This document shows, piece by piece, positions 1-6,805 of a stretch of DNA of 7,880 nt. The notes below the pieces were generated by a model. That model searched no databases and was not told the origin of the DNA. It was given only the letters and a program-made list of their open reading frames with translations. Every line of letters starts with the position of its first letter. The first letter of the stretch is position 1. The DNA lies in assembly GCA_003242205.1 (NCBI GenBank), contig QGUR01000215.1, positions 1 through 7,880 of the forward strand. Reading direction: 5' to 3'. A program made the translations under genes and the position numbers. The DNA is from Chloroflexota bacterium. Its GTDB lineage: Bacteria; Chloroflexota; Anaerolineae; Aggregatilineales; Phototrophicaceae.

Positions 1-116
1 CGTTCATCCACGCCGTTCACCAGCACCTTGCGGCGATACTTCGGGCAGAAAACAACGTGGTACCTGCACGAATACACCACGTTATTGTTGCTCTTGAATT
101 CGCGTTGCTTAGCCAT
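1..116 (-). CDS. tnpA: IS200/IS605-family transposase TnpA, N-terminal part (runs off window)
   Basis: The reverse strand reads an ATG at 116-114 followed by 38 codons that stay open to the left edge. The peptide starts MAKQREFKSNNNVVYSC and continues into YHVVFCPKYRRKVL, the characteristic opening of the Y1 single-strand transposases of the IS200/IS605 family. These small enzymes (usually about 130-150 residues) cut and rejoin single-stranded DNA at subterminal hairpins, using an HUH metal site and one catalytic tyrosine. Both catalytic motifs would lie beyond the window, so it cannot be judged whether the copy is intact. No strong Shine-Dalgarno precedes the ATG (only a TGGGGT stretch). The gene diverges from melA. 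The family call is from recognised motifs; the remaining three quarters of the gene is unseen. Confidence 0.88.
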   Translation of the reverse strand, partial: MAKQREFKSNNNVVYSCRYHVVFCPKYRRKVLVNGVDE

Positions 117-175
117 AACCCCATTATGTAGCAGGAGGCTATCTAACGAAACAAGCGTTCGGTTTTCAGAGGGGG

Positions 176-218
176 CAGCGCTTCATCCCCACAGCTAAAG
201 CTGGAGGCTTTCGCGCTG
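176..218. repeat. Imperfect hairpin, probable left-end subterminal palindrome of the IS200/IS605 element
   Basis: CAGCGC at 176-181 pairs with GCGCTG at 213-218, and inside it CAGC (192-195) pairs with GCTG (200-203) around a TAAA loop, with a further CC/GG pairing at 188-189 and 206-207. The pattern TTCATCCCC...CTAAAG...GGCTTTCGCGC is typical of the end hairpins that IS200/IS605 transposases recognise. It lies about 60 bp upstream of the tnpA start, as expected for the left end of the element in tnpA orientation. On the minus strand a TTAC tetranucleotide occurs just outside it (231-228), a target flank known from some members of the family; the exact element boundary is inferred only. Confidence 0.6.
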
Positions 219-268
219 TATTTTGTGGTAATTGGCTTCACAAAAGGTGGCCTGCGAACCTGCCGCGC

Positions 269-274
269 TATACA
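269..274 (+). promoter_or_regulatory. Candidate -10 box for melA
   Basis: TATACA at 269-274 sits about 37 bp before the chosen melA start, which would give a leader of roughly 30 nt carrying the Shine-Dalgarno at 301-308. No convincing -35 hexamer is seen 16-18 bp upstream. If this is the promoter, transcription would begin near the ATG at 275, which argues against that ATG as the translation start. The call is inference from a single hexamer. Confidence 0.3.
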
Positions 275-300
275 ATGGTGGGTTGTCCAGCTTCAGCAGC

Positions 301-308
301 GAGGAAGG
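301..308 (+). promoter_or_regulatory. Ribosome binding site that sets the melA start
   Basis: GAGGAAGG at 301-308 is a good purine-rich Shine-Dalgarno, with the GAGG core 6 nt before the ATG at 311. The other in-frame ATG, at 275, has no comparable site and would add 12 residues before the conserved N-terminal NAD-binding strand. This supports 311 as the start. Confidence 0.65.
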
Positions 309-310
309 CA

Positions 311-1621
311 ATGCCAGGTCCAAAGATCGCATTCATCGGGGCGGGAAGTACGGTTTTCGCCAAGAATCTGATGGGAGATATCCTGTCTTTTCCCGAACTC
401 AGCGAGTCGACTCTTGCGCTTATGGATATTGACGAGGAGCGCCTGAAAACCTCAGAGATCGTCGCGCATCGAGTAGCCCGCACACTGAACGCTAACCCGA
501 CCATTCAGGCGACCACCAACCGGCGCGAGGCGCTCGACGGCGCTGATTACGTCATCTGCATGATTCAGGTCGCCGGCTACAAACCGGGAACGGTGATCGA
601 CTTTGAAATCCCAAAGAAATATGGCCTGCGCCAGACGATTGCCGATACACTCGGCATTGGCGGCATTATGCGCGGCCTGCGGACGATCCCGGTGCTGATC
701 GACATCGCGCTGGACATGGAGCAGGTGTGCCCCGACGCTCTGTTCATCAACTACGTCAACCCAATGGCGATGAACCAGTGGGCGCTCAGCCGCGCCAGCC
801 GCATCAAAACGGTCGGCCTGTGCCACAGCGTGCAACACACGGCGTGGCAGTTGTCGCAGGACATCAACGTGCCGCTTGAGGTGATCGACTACGTCGTCGC
901 GGGCATCAACCACATGGCCTTCTACCTCAAGTTCGCGCACAGGGAAACGGGAGAAGACCTGTACCCGCGCCTCCATCAGGTTATCGAGGAAGGCCGCGTG
1001 CCCCCCTGGAACCGCGTGCGCTACGACCTATTCAAAAGGCTTGGGTACTTCGTCACCGAGTCGAGCGAGCACCTGAGCGAGTATGTGCCGTACTACATCA
1101 AGCGCGACCGCCCCGACCTGATCGAACGGTTCGGGATTCCGCTGGATGAGTACATTCGCCGCTGCGAAGCGCAAATTGCGGACTGGGACCGAATGCGCGC
1201 CGAGTTTGAAAACAGCGACGAGCCCATCGAAATCCGTCGCAGCGTCGAGTACGGATCGCTGATCATCCACAGCATGGAAACCGGCACGCCACGCGTTGTC
1301 TATGCCAACGTGCCCAATGACCACCTGATCGACAACCTGCCGCAGGGCTGTTCGGTCGAAGTGCCGTGTCTGGTCGATGGCAACGGCGTGCAACCGACGC
1401 GCATGGGCAGCCTGCCGCCGCAGTTGGCCGCCCTGATCCAGACCAATGTCAACGTTCAGGCGCTAACGGTCGAAGCAGCGCTGACGTGCAAACGCGAGTA
1501 CATCTATCACGCCGCCATGCTTGACCCGCACACCGCCGCCGAACTCGACCTCGATCAGATTTGGTCGCTGGTGGACGACCTGATCGAAGCGCACGGCGAC
1601 TGGCTGCCCGCCTATCACTGA
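311..1621 (+). CDS. melA: Alpha-galactosidase (melibiase), glycoside hydrolase family 4
   Basis: The 436-residue product is a GH4 enzyme that hydrolyses alpha-galactosides such as melibiose in the cytoplasm, by the NAD+- and divalent-metal-dependent oxidation/elimination mechanism of this family. The N-terminus has the Rossmann dinucleotide motif FIGAGST (residues 8-14). The ADTLG.GGIMRGLRTIP segment (about 111-127), NYVNPMAMN (147-155), the metal-ligand cysteine in GLCHSVQHT (Cys171), and the second metal ligand in GINHMAFYL (His201) follow in order; YFVTESSEH (about 246-254) and the C-terminal HAAMLDPHTAA complete the family pattern. These motifs match MelA from enterobacteria closely as I remember it, and the length is close to its roughly 450 residues. 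CHSVQHT carries His where I recall Gly (CHSVQGT), a possible subsite difference. The gene starts at 311 rather than 275 because of the Shine-Dalgarno at 301-308. It stands alone, with its own terminator and no transporter or regulator beside it. Alpha-glucosidase or galacturonidase activity is possible within GH4 but less likely. Confidence 0.93.
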   Translation: MPGPKIAFIGAGSTVFAKNLMGDILSFPELSESTLALMDIDEERLKTSEIVAHRVARTLNANPTIQATTNRREALDGADYVICMIQVAGYKPGTVIDFEIPKKYGLRQTIADTLGIGGIMRGLRTIPVLIDIALDMEQVCPDALFINYVNPMAMNQWALSRASRIKTVGLCHSVQHTAWQLSQDINVPLEVIDYVVAGINHMAFYLKFAHRETGEDLYPRLHQVIEEGRVPPWNRVRYDLFKRLGYFVTESSEHLSEYVPYYIKRDRPDLIERFGIPLDEYIRRCEAQIADWDRMRAEFENSDEPIEIRRSVEYGSLIIHSMETGTPRVVYANVPNDHLIDNLPQGCSVEVPCLVDGNGVQPTRMGSLPPQLAALIQTNVNVQALTVEAALTCKREYIYHAAMLDPHTAAELDLDQIWSLVDDLIEAHGDWLPAYH

Positions 1622-1628
1622 CCATCGA

Positions 1629-1663
1629 CAGGGGCGCGTGACCGCGCCCCTGAGTTTTCGTTT
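1629..1663 (+). terminator. Intrinsic terminator of melA
   Basis: A perfect 10-bp GC-rich stem, CAGGGGCGCG (1629-1638) and CGCGCCCCTG (1643-1652), encloses a TGAC loop and is followed by AGTTTTCGTTT. It begins 8 bp after the melA stop codon. On the opposite strand no T tract follows the stem, so it serves melA rather than the convergent glycosyltransferase gene. Confidence 0.88.
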
Positions 1664-1712
1664 GCGCCAAAATGGGACTGGCCCGCAGGAAAAGCAGCCA
1701 ACGCGCCTTTGA

Positions 1713-2450
1713 TCAATCGACGAAGCGGTATTTGATCAGCGTCCAGAGCGCTTTGGGCGCATCCGTCCACTTGATCTTTTTGCCCTCGTTCCACTCACGG
1801 CCATTGTAGGAAATCGGCACTTCGTAAATGCGGATGCCCTGCTTCAGCACCTTGGCCGTGAACTCCGGCTCGAACTCGAACCCACGCGCGCGGATCTTCA
1901 TGTTGACCACGACCTCGCGTAGGAACGCCTTGTAGCAGGTTTCCATATCGCTGAGGATCGAGTTATAGAGAATATTGGTCGCCAGCGTCAGCCCCTTATT
2001 AGCGACCATGTTCCAGAAATACATCGCCTTGCGCGGCCCGCCGAGAAAGCGCGAACCATAGACGACTTTGGCGATGCCTTCCTGAATCGGCCTGATTAAC
2101 GCCGGGTATTCGCGTGGATCGTATTCAAAATCGGCGTCCTGAATAAGGATGATGTCGCTGGTGGCCGCGGCAAAGCCGGTGACAAGCGCTGCGCCTTTGC
2201 CCTGATTGCGCTCGTGATAGATCACGCGCACATTGGGATAGCCTTCAGCTTCGATATTCTGCAACACGTCGCGCGTACCATCGACCGAGCCATCATCGAC
2301 GATGATGATCTCGTTCGCCAGACCGACGGCGAGGACACGGTTGAGCACTTCCTCAATTGTCTCAACCTCGTTATAACAGGGGATAATGACCGTGAGGGTC
2401 AGGTCCTGCCGCACTCTGGGCTTCGAGACCGCTTTCGTCTTTGTTTGCAT
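1713..2450 (-). CDS. GT2 glycosyltransferase, polyprenyl-phosphate hexose (DPM1-like) synthase
   Basis: The 245-residue product is a GT-A-fold family 2 glycosyltransferase of the dolichyl/undecaprenyl-phosphate mannose or glucose synthase type, which transfers a hexose from a nucleotide sugar to a polyprenyl phosphate on the cytoplasmic face of the membrane. Visible motifs are VIIPCYNE (21-28), the nucleotide-binding IIIVDDGSVDGT (48-59), ERNQGKGAAL (80-89), the metal-binding DAD (105-107), VYGSRFLGG (130-138), SDMETCYKAF (167-176) and FEFEPE (191-196), then the C-terminal GREWNEGKKI (217-226). There is no transmembrane segment, so it is the short soluble or peripheral form without the membrane anchor or GtrA module seen in CsbB/GtrB-type relatives. 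An in-frame GTG lies directly before the ATG; the GAGG in TTGAGGATCA lies 7 nt from the ATG and 4 nt from the GTG, so the ATG at 2450 is preferred. A promoter with an extended -10 lies upstream. The sugar cannot be told from sequence. Confidence 0.88.
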   Translation of the reverse strand: MQTKTKAVSKPRVRQDLTLTVIIPCYNEVETIEEVLNRVLAVGLANEIIIVDDGSVDGTRDVLQNIEAEGYPNVRVIYHERNQGKGAALVTGFAAATSDIILIQDADFEYDPREYPALIRPIQEGIAKVVYGSRFLGGPRKAMYFWNMVANKGLTLATNILYNSILSDMETCYKAFLREVVVNMKIRARGFEFEPEFTAKVLKQGIRIYEVPISYNGREWNEGKKIKWTDAPKALWTLIKYRFVD

Positions 2451-2512
2451 CACTGATCCTCAATGACAACACTGTTCGGGCTGAGCCGCACGTCAGCCAC
2501 GATGGCGCGCCG

Positions 2513-2518
2513 ATTATA
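2513..2518 (-). promoter_or_regulatory. Extended -10 promoter for the GT2 gene
   Basis: Read on the minus strand, TGCTATAAT contains a consensus TATAAT (2518-2513) preceded by the TGn extension of extended -10 promoters. It lies about 63 bp upstream of the ATG at 2450, giving a leader of roughly 55 nt. No clear -35 box is seen, which extended -10 promoters tolerate. Confidence 0.5.
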
Positions 2519-2571
2519 GCATAGGCATTCCACGAGGCCAGACCGCCCCGGCGCGCTCCGCTCATCGGCAG

Positions 2572-2577
2572 TATACT
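2572..2577 (+). promoter_or_regulatory. Candidate -10 box for the PA14/SH3 gene
   Basis: TATACT at 2572-2577 lies 41 bp before the ATG at 2619, diverging from the GT2 promoter about 55 bp away. The GC-rich sequence upstream has no recognisable -35 hexamer. A good Shine-Dalgarno, AAGGAG (2606-2611), follows 7 nt before the start codon. Confidence 0.4.
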
Positions 2578-2618
2578 CAGAGCGAGAAGAGCGGCAGACG
2601 ACACCAAGGAGATGCGTC

Positions 2619-3695
2619 ATGCACAGGTACGGCGGATTAGGCGTACTCGCGGCGCTAATCATTGTGCTCGCCGGCGCACAAGGCGTGCTGGCGGAATATG
2701 GCGTCAACTGGACTGCACAGTTTTTCAATAACCCGTCGCTCAGCGGCGATCCCGTTCTCACGCAAACCGGGCTAAACGGCATCAATTTCAACTGGGGCAG
2801 CGGCAGCCCGGCCCCCGAAGTGCCGGCAGACCGCTTTTCCGCCCGGTTTTCGTCGGCTCAGAATTTTGCCGGTGGCACCTACGAGTTCGTCGTGACCTCG
2901 GACGACGGCGTGCGCGTCATCATCGACGGACAAATCGTGCTCGACAGGTTCTACGCGCGGCCCCGCACGACCGATCGCTTTACCCATACGCTGACGCCGG
3001 GCATTCACAGTCTGGTTGTTGAATATTTCGAGGAAGGCGATCAGGCCTCGATTGAGTTCCAGTGGTTCCAGATCGGCGCAGGCGGCGGCAACGTGCCGGT
3101 CCAGCCGGTCTTCCCAACACAGGTATTCATCGCGCCGACCGCCACCCCAACGGCGCCGCCACCGCCAACAGCCCCGCCGCCAACACCGCTGCCACCCATC
3201 CCCGAAGGCGCGATCACCGCGACCGTCATTCGCGCCCGCGTGCTGCTAGTCCGCGAAATGCCCTATTTCGGCGCGCCGGTCGTCGGGCGCATTCTGCGCG
3301 GGCAGACGTATGCCGTCGTCGGTCGCGACGCTGACGCCCGCTGGTTCCTGCTGCAACTGAGCGACCGTCAGGCATGGGCCTATGGCTACTACCTGTTCAT
3401 CAACGCCAACGAATTCAATGCGCCGGTCGTCAGCGCGTTCATCACGACCGGCAACCCGGCTGCCTATACCGGCGTCGTCGCGCAAACGCGTCAGGTGCTC
3501 AGGCTGCGCGCCCAGCCAACGACCGATTCAGAGCAGATCGGGCGCATCGGCTGGGGCGATATCATCCCGATCATCGGGCGCAACGCCGACAACACGTGGT
3601 ATCAGACGATTTACAAGGACACGCCCGGATGGGTGACGGCCGCCTATATACGGATCGTGGAAGGGGACCTGAACGCCGTCCCGGTCACAGGCTAG
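2619..3695 (+). CDS. Exported PA14-domain protein with two bacterial SH3 domains
   Basis: The 358-residue product begins with a signal peptide: a short basic start, a hydrophobic stretch LAALIIVLAGAQG (about 10-22) and a likely cleavage after VLA at residue 25. Residues about 27-152 form a PA14 domain (WTAQFFNN near the start, then the SDDGVRVIIDG signature at 94-104), a beta-barrel that in other proteins binds glycans, often with calcium. A Pro/Thr-rich linker follows (about 159-195). Two SH3b-type domains come next, about 200-262 (ending in WAYGYYLFI) and 287-347 (LRLRAQPTTDSEQIG at the start, GWVTAAYIRI at the end). This arrangement is frequent in secreted Chloroflexota proteins as far as I know; SH3b repeats often bind peptidoglycan or cell-wall polymers. 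It has no catalytic domain and no membrane anchor after the signal peptide, so it is probably an envelope-associated binding protein. The start is supported by AAGGAG 7 nt upstream. The specific ligand is unknown. Confidence 0.85.
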   Translation: MHRYGGLGVLAALIIVLAGAQGVLAEYGVNWTAQFFNNPSLSGDPVLTQTGLNGINFNWGSGSPAPEVPADRFSARFSSAQNFAGGTYEFVVTSDDGVRVIIDGQIVLDRFYARPRTTDRFTHTLTPGIHSLVVEYFEEGDQASIEFQWFQIGAGGGNVPVQPVFPTQVFIAPTATPTAPPPPTAPPPTPLPPIPEGAITATVIRARVLLVREMPYFGAPVVGRILRGQTYAVVGRDADARWFLLQLSDRQAWAYGYYLFINANEFNAPVVSAFITTGNPAAYTGVVAQTRQVLRLRAQPTTDSEQIGRIGWGDIIPIIGRNADNTWYQTIYKDTPGWVTAAYIRIVEGDLNAVPVTG

Positions 3696-3764
3696 CCCGT
3701 TGAAATTACGAGAAATTCTTGACCGCCGGGCGCACCGGCCTCTCCGTGAGTGATGTACCCGCAC

Positions 3765-3799
3765 TGGCAGGGGTGTTGATTGCCCACCGGCCCCTGCCA
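3765..3799. repeat. Inverted repeat in the convergent spacer (9-bp perfect stem)
   Basis: TGGCAGGGG (3765-3773) is matched by CCCCTGCCA (3791-3799) around a 17-nt loop. It lies 70 bp after the PA14/SH3 stop codon, in the 235-bp spacer (3696-3930) between two convergent genes. No T tract follows on either strand, so it is not a classical intrinsic terminator; it may act as a transcript-end or stabilising hairpin. The sequence TGCCCACCGG in its loop recurs at 3822-3831. I see no gene in this spacer. Confidence 0.5.
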
Positions 3800-3851
3800 A
3801 CGAAGAAGTTGCGCCCCCTCATGCCCACCGGGCTGGCGCTCAACCTGTATG

Positions 3852-3879
3852 ACGGGATGGCCTCAGCGTCATCCCGTTT
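3852..3879 (+). terminator. Weak candidate terminator in the convergent spacer
   Basis: ACGGGATG (3852-3859) pairs perfectly with CATCCCGT (3870-3877) around a 10-nt loop, and a short TTT (3877-3879) overlaps its end on the plus strand. The T tract is too short for a confident call and the site is about 155 bp downstream of the PA14/SH3 gene. It is a plausible end point between convergent transcripts. Confidence 0.35.
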
Positions 3880-3930
3880 GCCGTCCCCCGCCGCAAGTTG
3901 GATGACGGCGAAGCGCCTCAGCGCCAGCCC

Positions 3931-6657
3931 TTACAGGCGACGTCGTACAGCCACCGCCACCAACACGGCGGCCACAGCCCACGCGCCCAGTCCCAATGCG
4001 GGAGCCCACGCCAGCCACGAAGGTTCGTAAGTGAAAACAACGCGGCTGCTTCCGGTGGCCACAGGAACCGCACGGAACATCACATCGGCGCGCAGCAGCG
4101 GCGCTGGTTCGCCGTTCACCGTCGCCTGCCAGCCGGGATAGTAAGCGTCGGTCAGCAGCAGGTAGCCATCCGCGACCGCCTCAACGTTGATCTCCACCTG
4201 CTCCGCGCTGTAGTGCGTAATCATCGCGCGGGAGCTGCCTTCGGCCTTTCCCCCCTCCGGTGCGGGCACATCGCCGGACAGCACGACGGTTCGCGCCGGG
4301 TCGAAAGCCGGATCGCGCATCAGGTCGAGCGCCGCTTCATTGCCCACTTCAGAGTCGGGAACCGCGCGCCAGTCGTGAACGACGAAGGCGCGCGGCAGCA
4401 CCGCCGCGTTCTCGTAAATCTTGATGTCGCTCGACAGCACCCGCGTCCACGGTTCCGGCGTCGTCTGGAGAAAATCGCCCGTGCGGGTATCGACCAGCGT
4501 CACGGCGGCAACGCGCAGCGCCGCTTCCGTCGAAACCATCAGGCTGGCCGGTCGGAGCGGCTCTGAAAAGGCATACCGGGCCAGTTGAAAGGCATCGACC
4601 GCCTGCGGGCTTTCCTCAGCCGGAACGGAGATAGCGGCTGCGCCATCCACATGGATGGATACCGCCGGGGGCGAACAATCCGGCTCATCGCAGCGGTAGA
4701 GCACGTCAACCGCAGTGGCCTCAAAATCCGGCAGCTTGGAGAGCGTCAAGGGCTGCTGTGGCGTCACCGGCGTGATGAACTGCGTGTCGTACGCCACATC
4801 TTCGTGCCACAGGTCATAAATTTTGTCGGTGATCAGATAGCGCGTGTTGGTCAGGTTTAGCCAGCGCTGATCAGGAATGCACGCGCCACGGCAATCGGGA
4901 CGCGCCAGCAGTTCGCGCAGACGGCCGTCGATGGTGCGCGGTTCATCCGGCGGCAGCAGCAGCGAGGTAAAGGCCGTGTACGCGCCGGTCGGCAGCAGAC
5001 CGCCGTCGAAACCGTCAATGGTAGGCGTTTCCCAAACAAGGGGCAGATTGGCCGCCAGCGTTTCCTGCATCTTAATGGCGACGAACGCCAGCCGCACGGC
5101 CTCCGGCGACAGGCCAAGCGCGGCGTAACGCGCTTCCAGCGCCGTCCGGTCGCCGGGATCGAAAAGCAGGTTACTGATGCTGAGGAAGCGCCCCGACGAC
5201 GCGGCGTCCAGCCCATAGGCGCGCATCTGGTCGATGGTGAAACGCGGTGCACTCCACACCTGTGGCGGCGTCAGGTCATGATAAGGAAGCGCCTGTGACG
5301 CCAGCAACAGTTCAACCACGACCAGCGCCAGCGCCATGCCGCCGGACCGCGAGGACAGACGCCCGGCGACAAGAGCGGCGAACGCCAGCAGCGCAATCGC
5401 CCAACCGGCGACGGAAACAACGGTCGGCGCGTACAGCGGCACCGGCTCCGGCGCGCGCGTTGCCAGCGGGCTGAGGGCTGCCAGAAAACCGGCAACCACC
5501 GCCGTAGCAAGCAGGACAAACCGGCGTTTGCGCCCGCCCATACCGGCAAGCGCATCGCAGCCAAGCGCCGCCAGCATGGCGACGCCCAGCGCGAACAGCG
5601 CCAGCCAGCGCGCCGGAACGCGAAACAGATTGAATCCGGGCAAAGCCGCCAGCGACCAGTACAACGGGTTATAGAGGCCGAACGCCAGCAACAGCCCGGC
5701 CAGCGCAACGATGGCCCAGATAGCTCTCTGGGACAACCGCCACCGCAGCAGCCATCGCCGCCGCGATGTGGAAACGAAACGCGGCGCTAAACGCCCGTCA
5801 AGCAGGCCCGCCAGCGCCAGACCAAGCCCGATCAGCCCCGGATAGCCGATGTATTCCCCGAAAATCGCCTCGTCATAACTGGGCAGCAGGCCGCGCCCGG
5901 CAACCAGCGGGCTGAAGGAGAAAGCCGTCGCCTGATTCTGGTTGAAACCGCCGCGCCGGTTGGAAACGTCGGTCAGTTCGAGCGTCGGCGCAAGCTGTGG
6001 GGCGGCCAGCAGCACGGTCGCCAGCACAGCGGCAACCAGCACGGGCACGAAACGCCAGCGCCCCGCCGCCAAGCCATAGATGCCCAGACCGATACCGGTG
6101 ATGAAAACGGTTTGCGTGTGACCGGAAAGAAATTGCAGCGCCAGCGCCATGGCCAGCAGCGGCGTATATAACGCAGGCCGGTCGAGCGCCCGACCGAACA
6201 ACAGAAACGCCCACGGCATCCACGCCAGCCCCTGAAGCTGGTTGATCTGCTCGACGTGGGCGGCGACATGCCCGCTGAACGCGAACAGCACAGCGGCGAC
6301 CAGCGCACTCGCCCGGCTGACGCCGAGCGCCGTGCGCGCCAGCAAATACGCCCCGATGAACGCCCAGACGACATGCGCCAGCAAACTGACACGAACCGCA
6401 TCGGGCGCGGAGAGGAAAGCCAGCGGCCAGTTGGGCGGATAGAGCGCCCCAATCTGACTGTTGGCCAGCAGCGGCACGCCCATAAAAATATCGGGCGACC
6501 ACAGCGGCAGTCGCCCTTGCGCCAGCGCGGCATTTCGCACGTGCCAGTAGGGATAGAAATAGGTATAGGTATCGCCGCGGGCCAGAATCTGGTCGGTCAG
6601 CGCAAGCCGCCAGAAGAAGGCCAGCGTCAGCAGCAGCGCCAGCGCGGGCAGCAACAA
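3931..6657 (-). CDS. YfhO-family multi-spanning membrane protein (GT-C-like)
   Basis: The product of about 908 residues belongs to the bacterial YfhO family. Its N-terminal half is a polytopic membrane region: hydrophobic segments at about 1-20, 86-108, 117-132, 160-220 (several), 270-286, 311-328, 349-370, 379-397, 411-456. The first extracytoplasmic loop has the family hallmark GDTYTYFYPYW (28-38), and ANSQIGALYPPNWP (65-78) follows. Residues about 460-870 form a large extracytoplasmic soluble part with the typical late motif DAYYPGWQATVNGEP (837-851), and a last helix (about 881-904) ends in RRR. YfhO proteins resemble GT-C glycosyltransferases; in Firmicutes they use lipid-linked sugars made by a CsbB-type GT2 enzyme to decorate cell-wall polymers. 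There is no ATG near the start. The TTG at 6657 used here lacks a Shine-Dalgarno and begins inside the first helix; the frame is open further upstream, and a CTG at 6684 lies 7 nt after GGAG and would add FSARNPVR before the helix. The true start is therefore uncertain. The target polymer is unknown. Confidence 0.88.
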   Translation of the reverse strand: MLLPALALLLTLAFFWRLALTDQILARGDTYTYFYPYWHVRNAALAQGRLPLWSPDIFMGVPLLANSQIGALYPPNWPLAFLSAPDAVRVSLLAHVVWAFIGAYLLARTALGVSRASALVAAVLFAFSGHVAAHVEQINQLQGLAWMPWAFLLFGRALDRPALYTPLLAMALALQFLSGHTQTVFITGIGLGIYGLAAGRWRFVPVLVAAVLATVLLAAPQLAPTLELTDVSNRRGGFNQNQATAFSFSPLVAGRGLLPSYDEAIFGEYIGYPGLIGLGLALAGLLDGRLAPRFVSTSRRRWLLRWRLSQRAIWAIVALAGLLLAFGLYNPLYWSLAALPGFNLFRVPARWLALFALGVAMLAALGCDALAGMGGRKRRFVLLATAVVAGFLAALSPLATRAPEPVPLYAPTVVSVAGWAIALLAFAALVAGRLSSRSGGMALALVVVELLLASQALPYHDLTPPQVWSAPRFTIDQMRAYGLDAASSGRFLSISNLLFDPGDRTALEARYAALGLSPEAVRLAFVAIKMQETLAANLPLVWETPTIDGFDGGLLPTGAYTAFTSLLLPPDEPRTIDGRLRELLARPDCRGACIPDQRWLNLTNTRYLITDKIYDLWHEDVAYDTQFITPVTPQQPLTLSKLPDFEATAVDVLYRCDEPDCSPPAVSIHVDGAAAISVPAEESPQAVDAFQLARYAFSEPLRPASLMVSTEAALRVAAVTLVDTRTGDFLQTTPEPWTRVLSSDIKIYENAAVLPRAFVVHDWRAVPDSEVGNEAALDLMRDPAFDPARTVVLSGDVPAPEGGKAEGSSRAMITHYSAEQVEINVEAVADGYLLLTDAYYPGWQATVNGEPAPLLRADVMFRAVPVATGSSRVVFTYEPSWLAWAPALGLGAWAVAAVLVAVAVRRRL

Positions 6658-6691
6658 ACGAACGGGATTTCGAGCTGAGAACAGGAAAATG

Positions 6692-6695
6692 CTCC
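6692..6695 (-). promoter_or_regulatory. Possible ribosome binding site for a CTG start of the yfhO-like gene
   Basis: On the minus strand GGAG (6695-6692) lies 7 nt before an in-frame CTG at 6684-6682. Starting there would place basic residues (ARNPVR) ahead of the first membrane helix, the usual orientation signal. No ATG, GTG or TTG lies in frame between the upstream stop and 6657. The alternative TTG at 6657 has no comparable site. This is inference. Confidence 0.35.
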
Positions 6696-6750
6696 AGATG
6701 CGTTGGTGATGCCAATGCGCCGCAGACCTGAATGAGCGGCGACAGCGCGG

Positions 6751-6785
6751 GTCGCGTCCTGTCGAACGTCCCGCACAGGAACGAC
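6751..6785. repeat. Imperfect inverted repeat upstream of the yfhO-like gene
   Basis: TCCTGT (6757-6762) pairs with ACAGGA (6775-6780) around a 12-nt loop, extended by GTCG (6751-6754) with CGAC (6782-6785) across small bulges. It lies in the 148-bp gap between the small membrane protein gene and the yfhO-like gene. No T tract follows on either strand, so it is not called a terminator; it could be an operator or a chance hairpin. Confidence 0.3.
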
Positions 6786-6805
6786 GCTACGCTAATGGAG
6801 TCGCG

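Noticed and set aside
176..218. Hairpin read as an intrinsic terminator or riboswitch for melA
   Set aside because: The stem is broken by mismatches and its sequence pattern fits IS200/IS605 end hairpins better; no aptamer-like conserved core is visible.
452..976. Minus-strand 174-codon frame inside melA
   Set aside because: It is a shadow of the strongly conserved GH4 gene, with no ribosome binding site or recognisable domain.
3719..4030. Plus-strand open frame of about 103 codons reaching into the yfhO-like gene's 3' end
   Set aside because: It starts with TTG without a Shine-Dalgarno, overlaps the well-supported minus-strand gene, and its low-complexity product matches no family I know; long antisense frames are expected in GC-rich DNA.
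3931..6657. Very frequent GCCAGC/GCGCCAGC words, looking like a dispersed short repeat
   Set aside because: They are reverse complements of Ala-Leu and Leu-Ala codons (GCGCTGGC) in the membrane segments, so codon and residue composition explain them.
5873..6715. Minus-strand 280-codon frame overlapping the yfhO-like gene in another frame
   Set aside because: The peptide is Arg/Ala/Gly-rich, as expected for a shadow of GC-rich coding sequence, while the other frame has clear YfhO motifs. A frameshift was considered because its start lies upstream, but the YfhO frame itself is open there.
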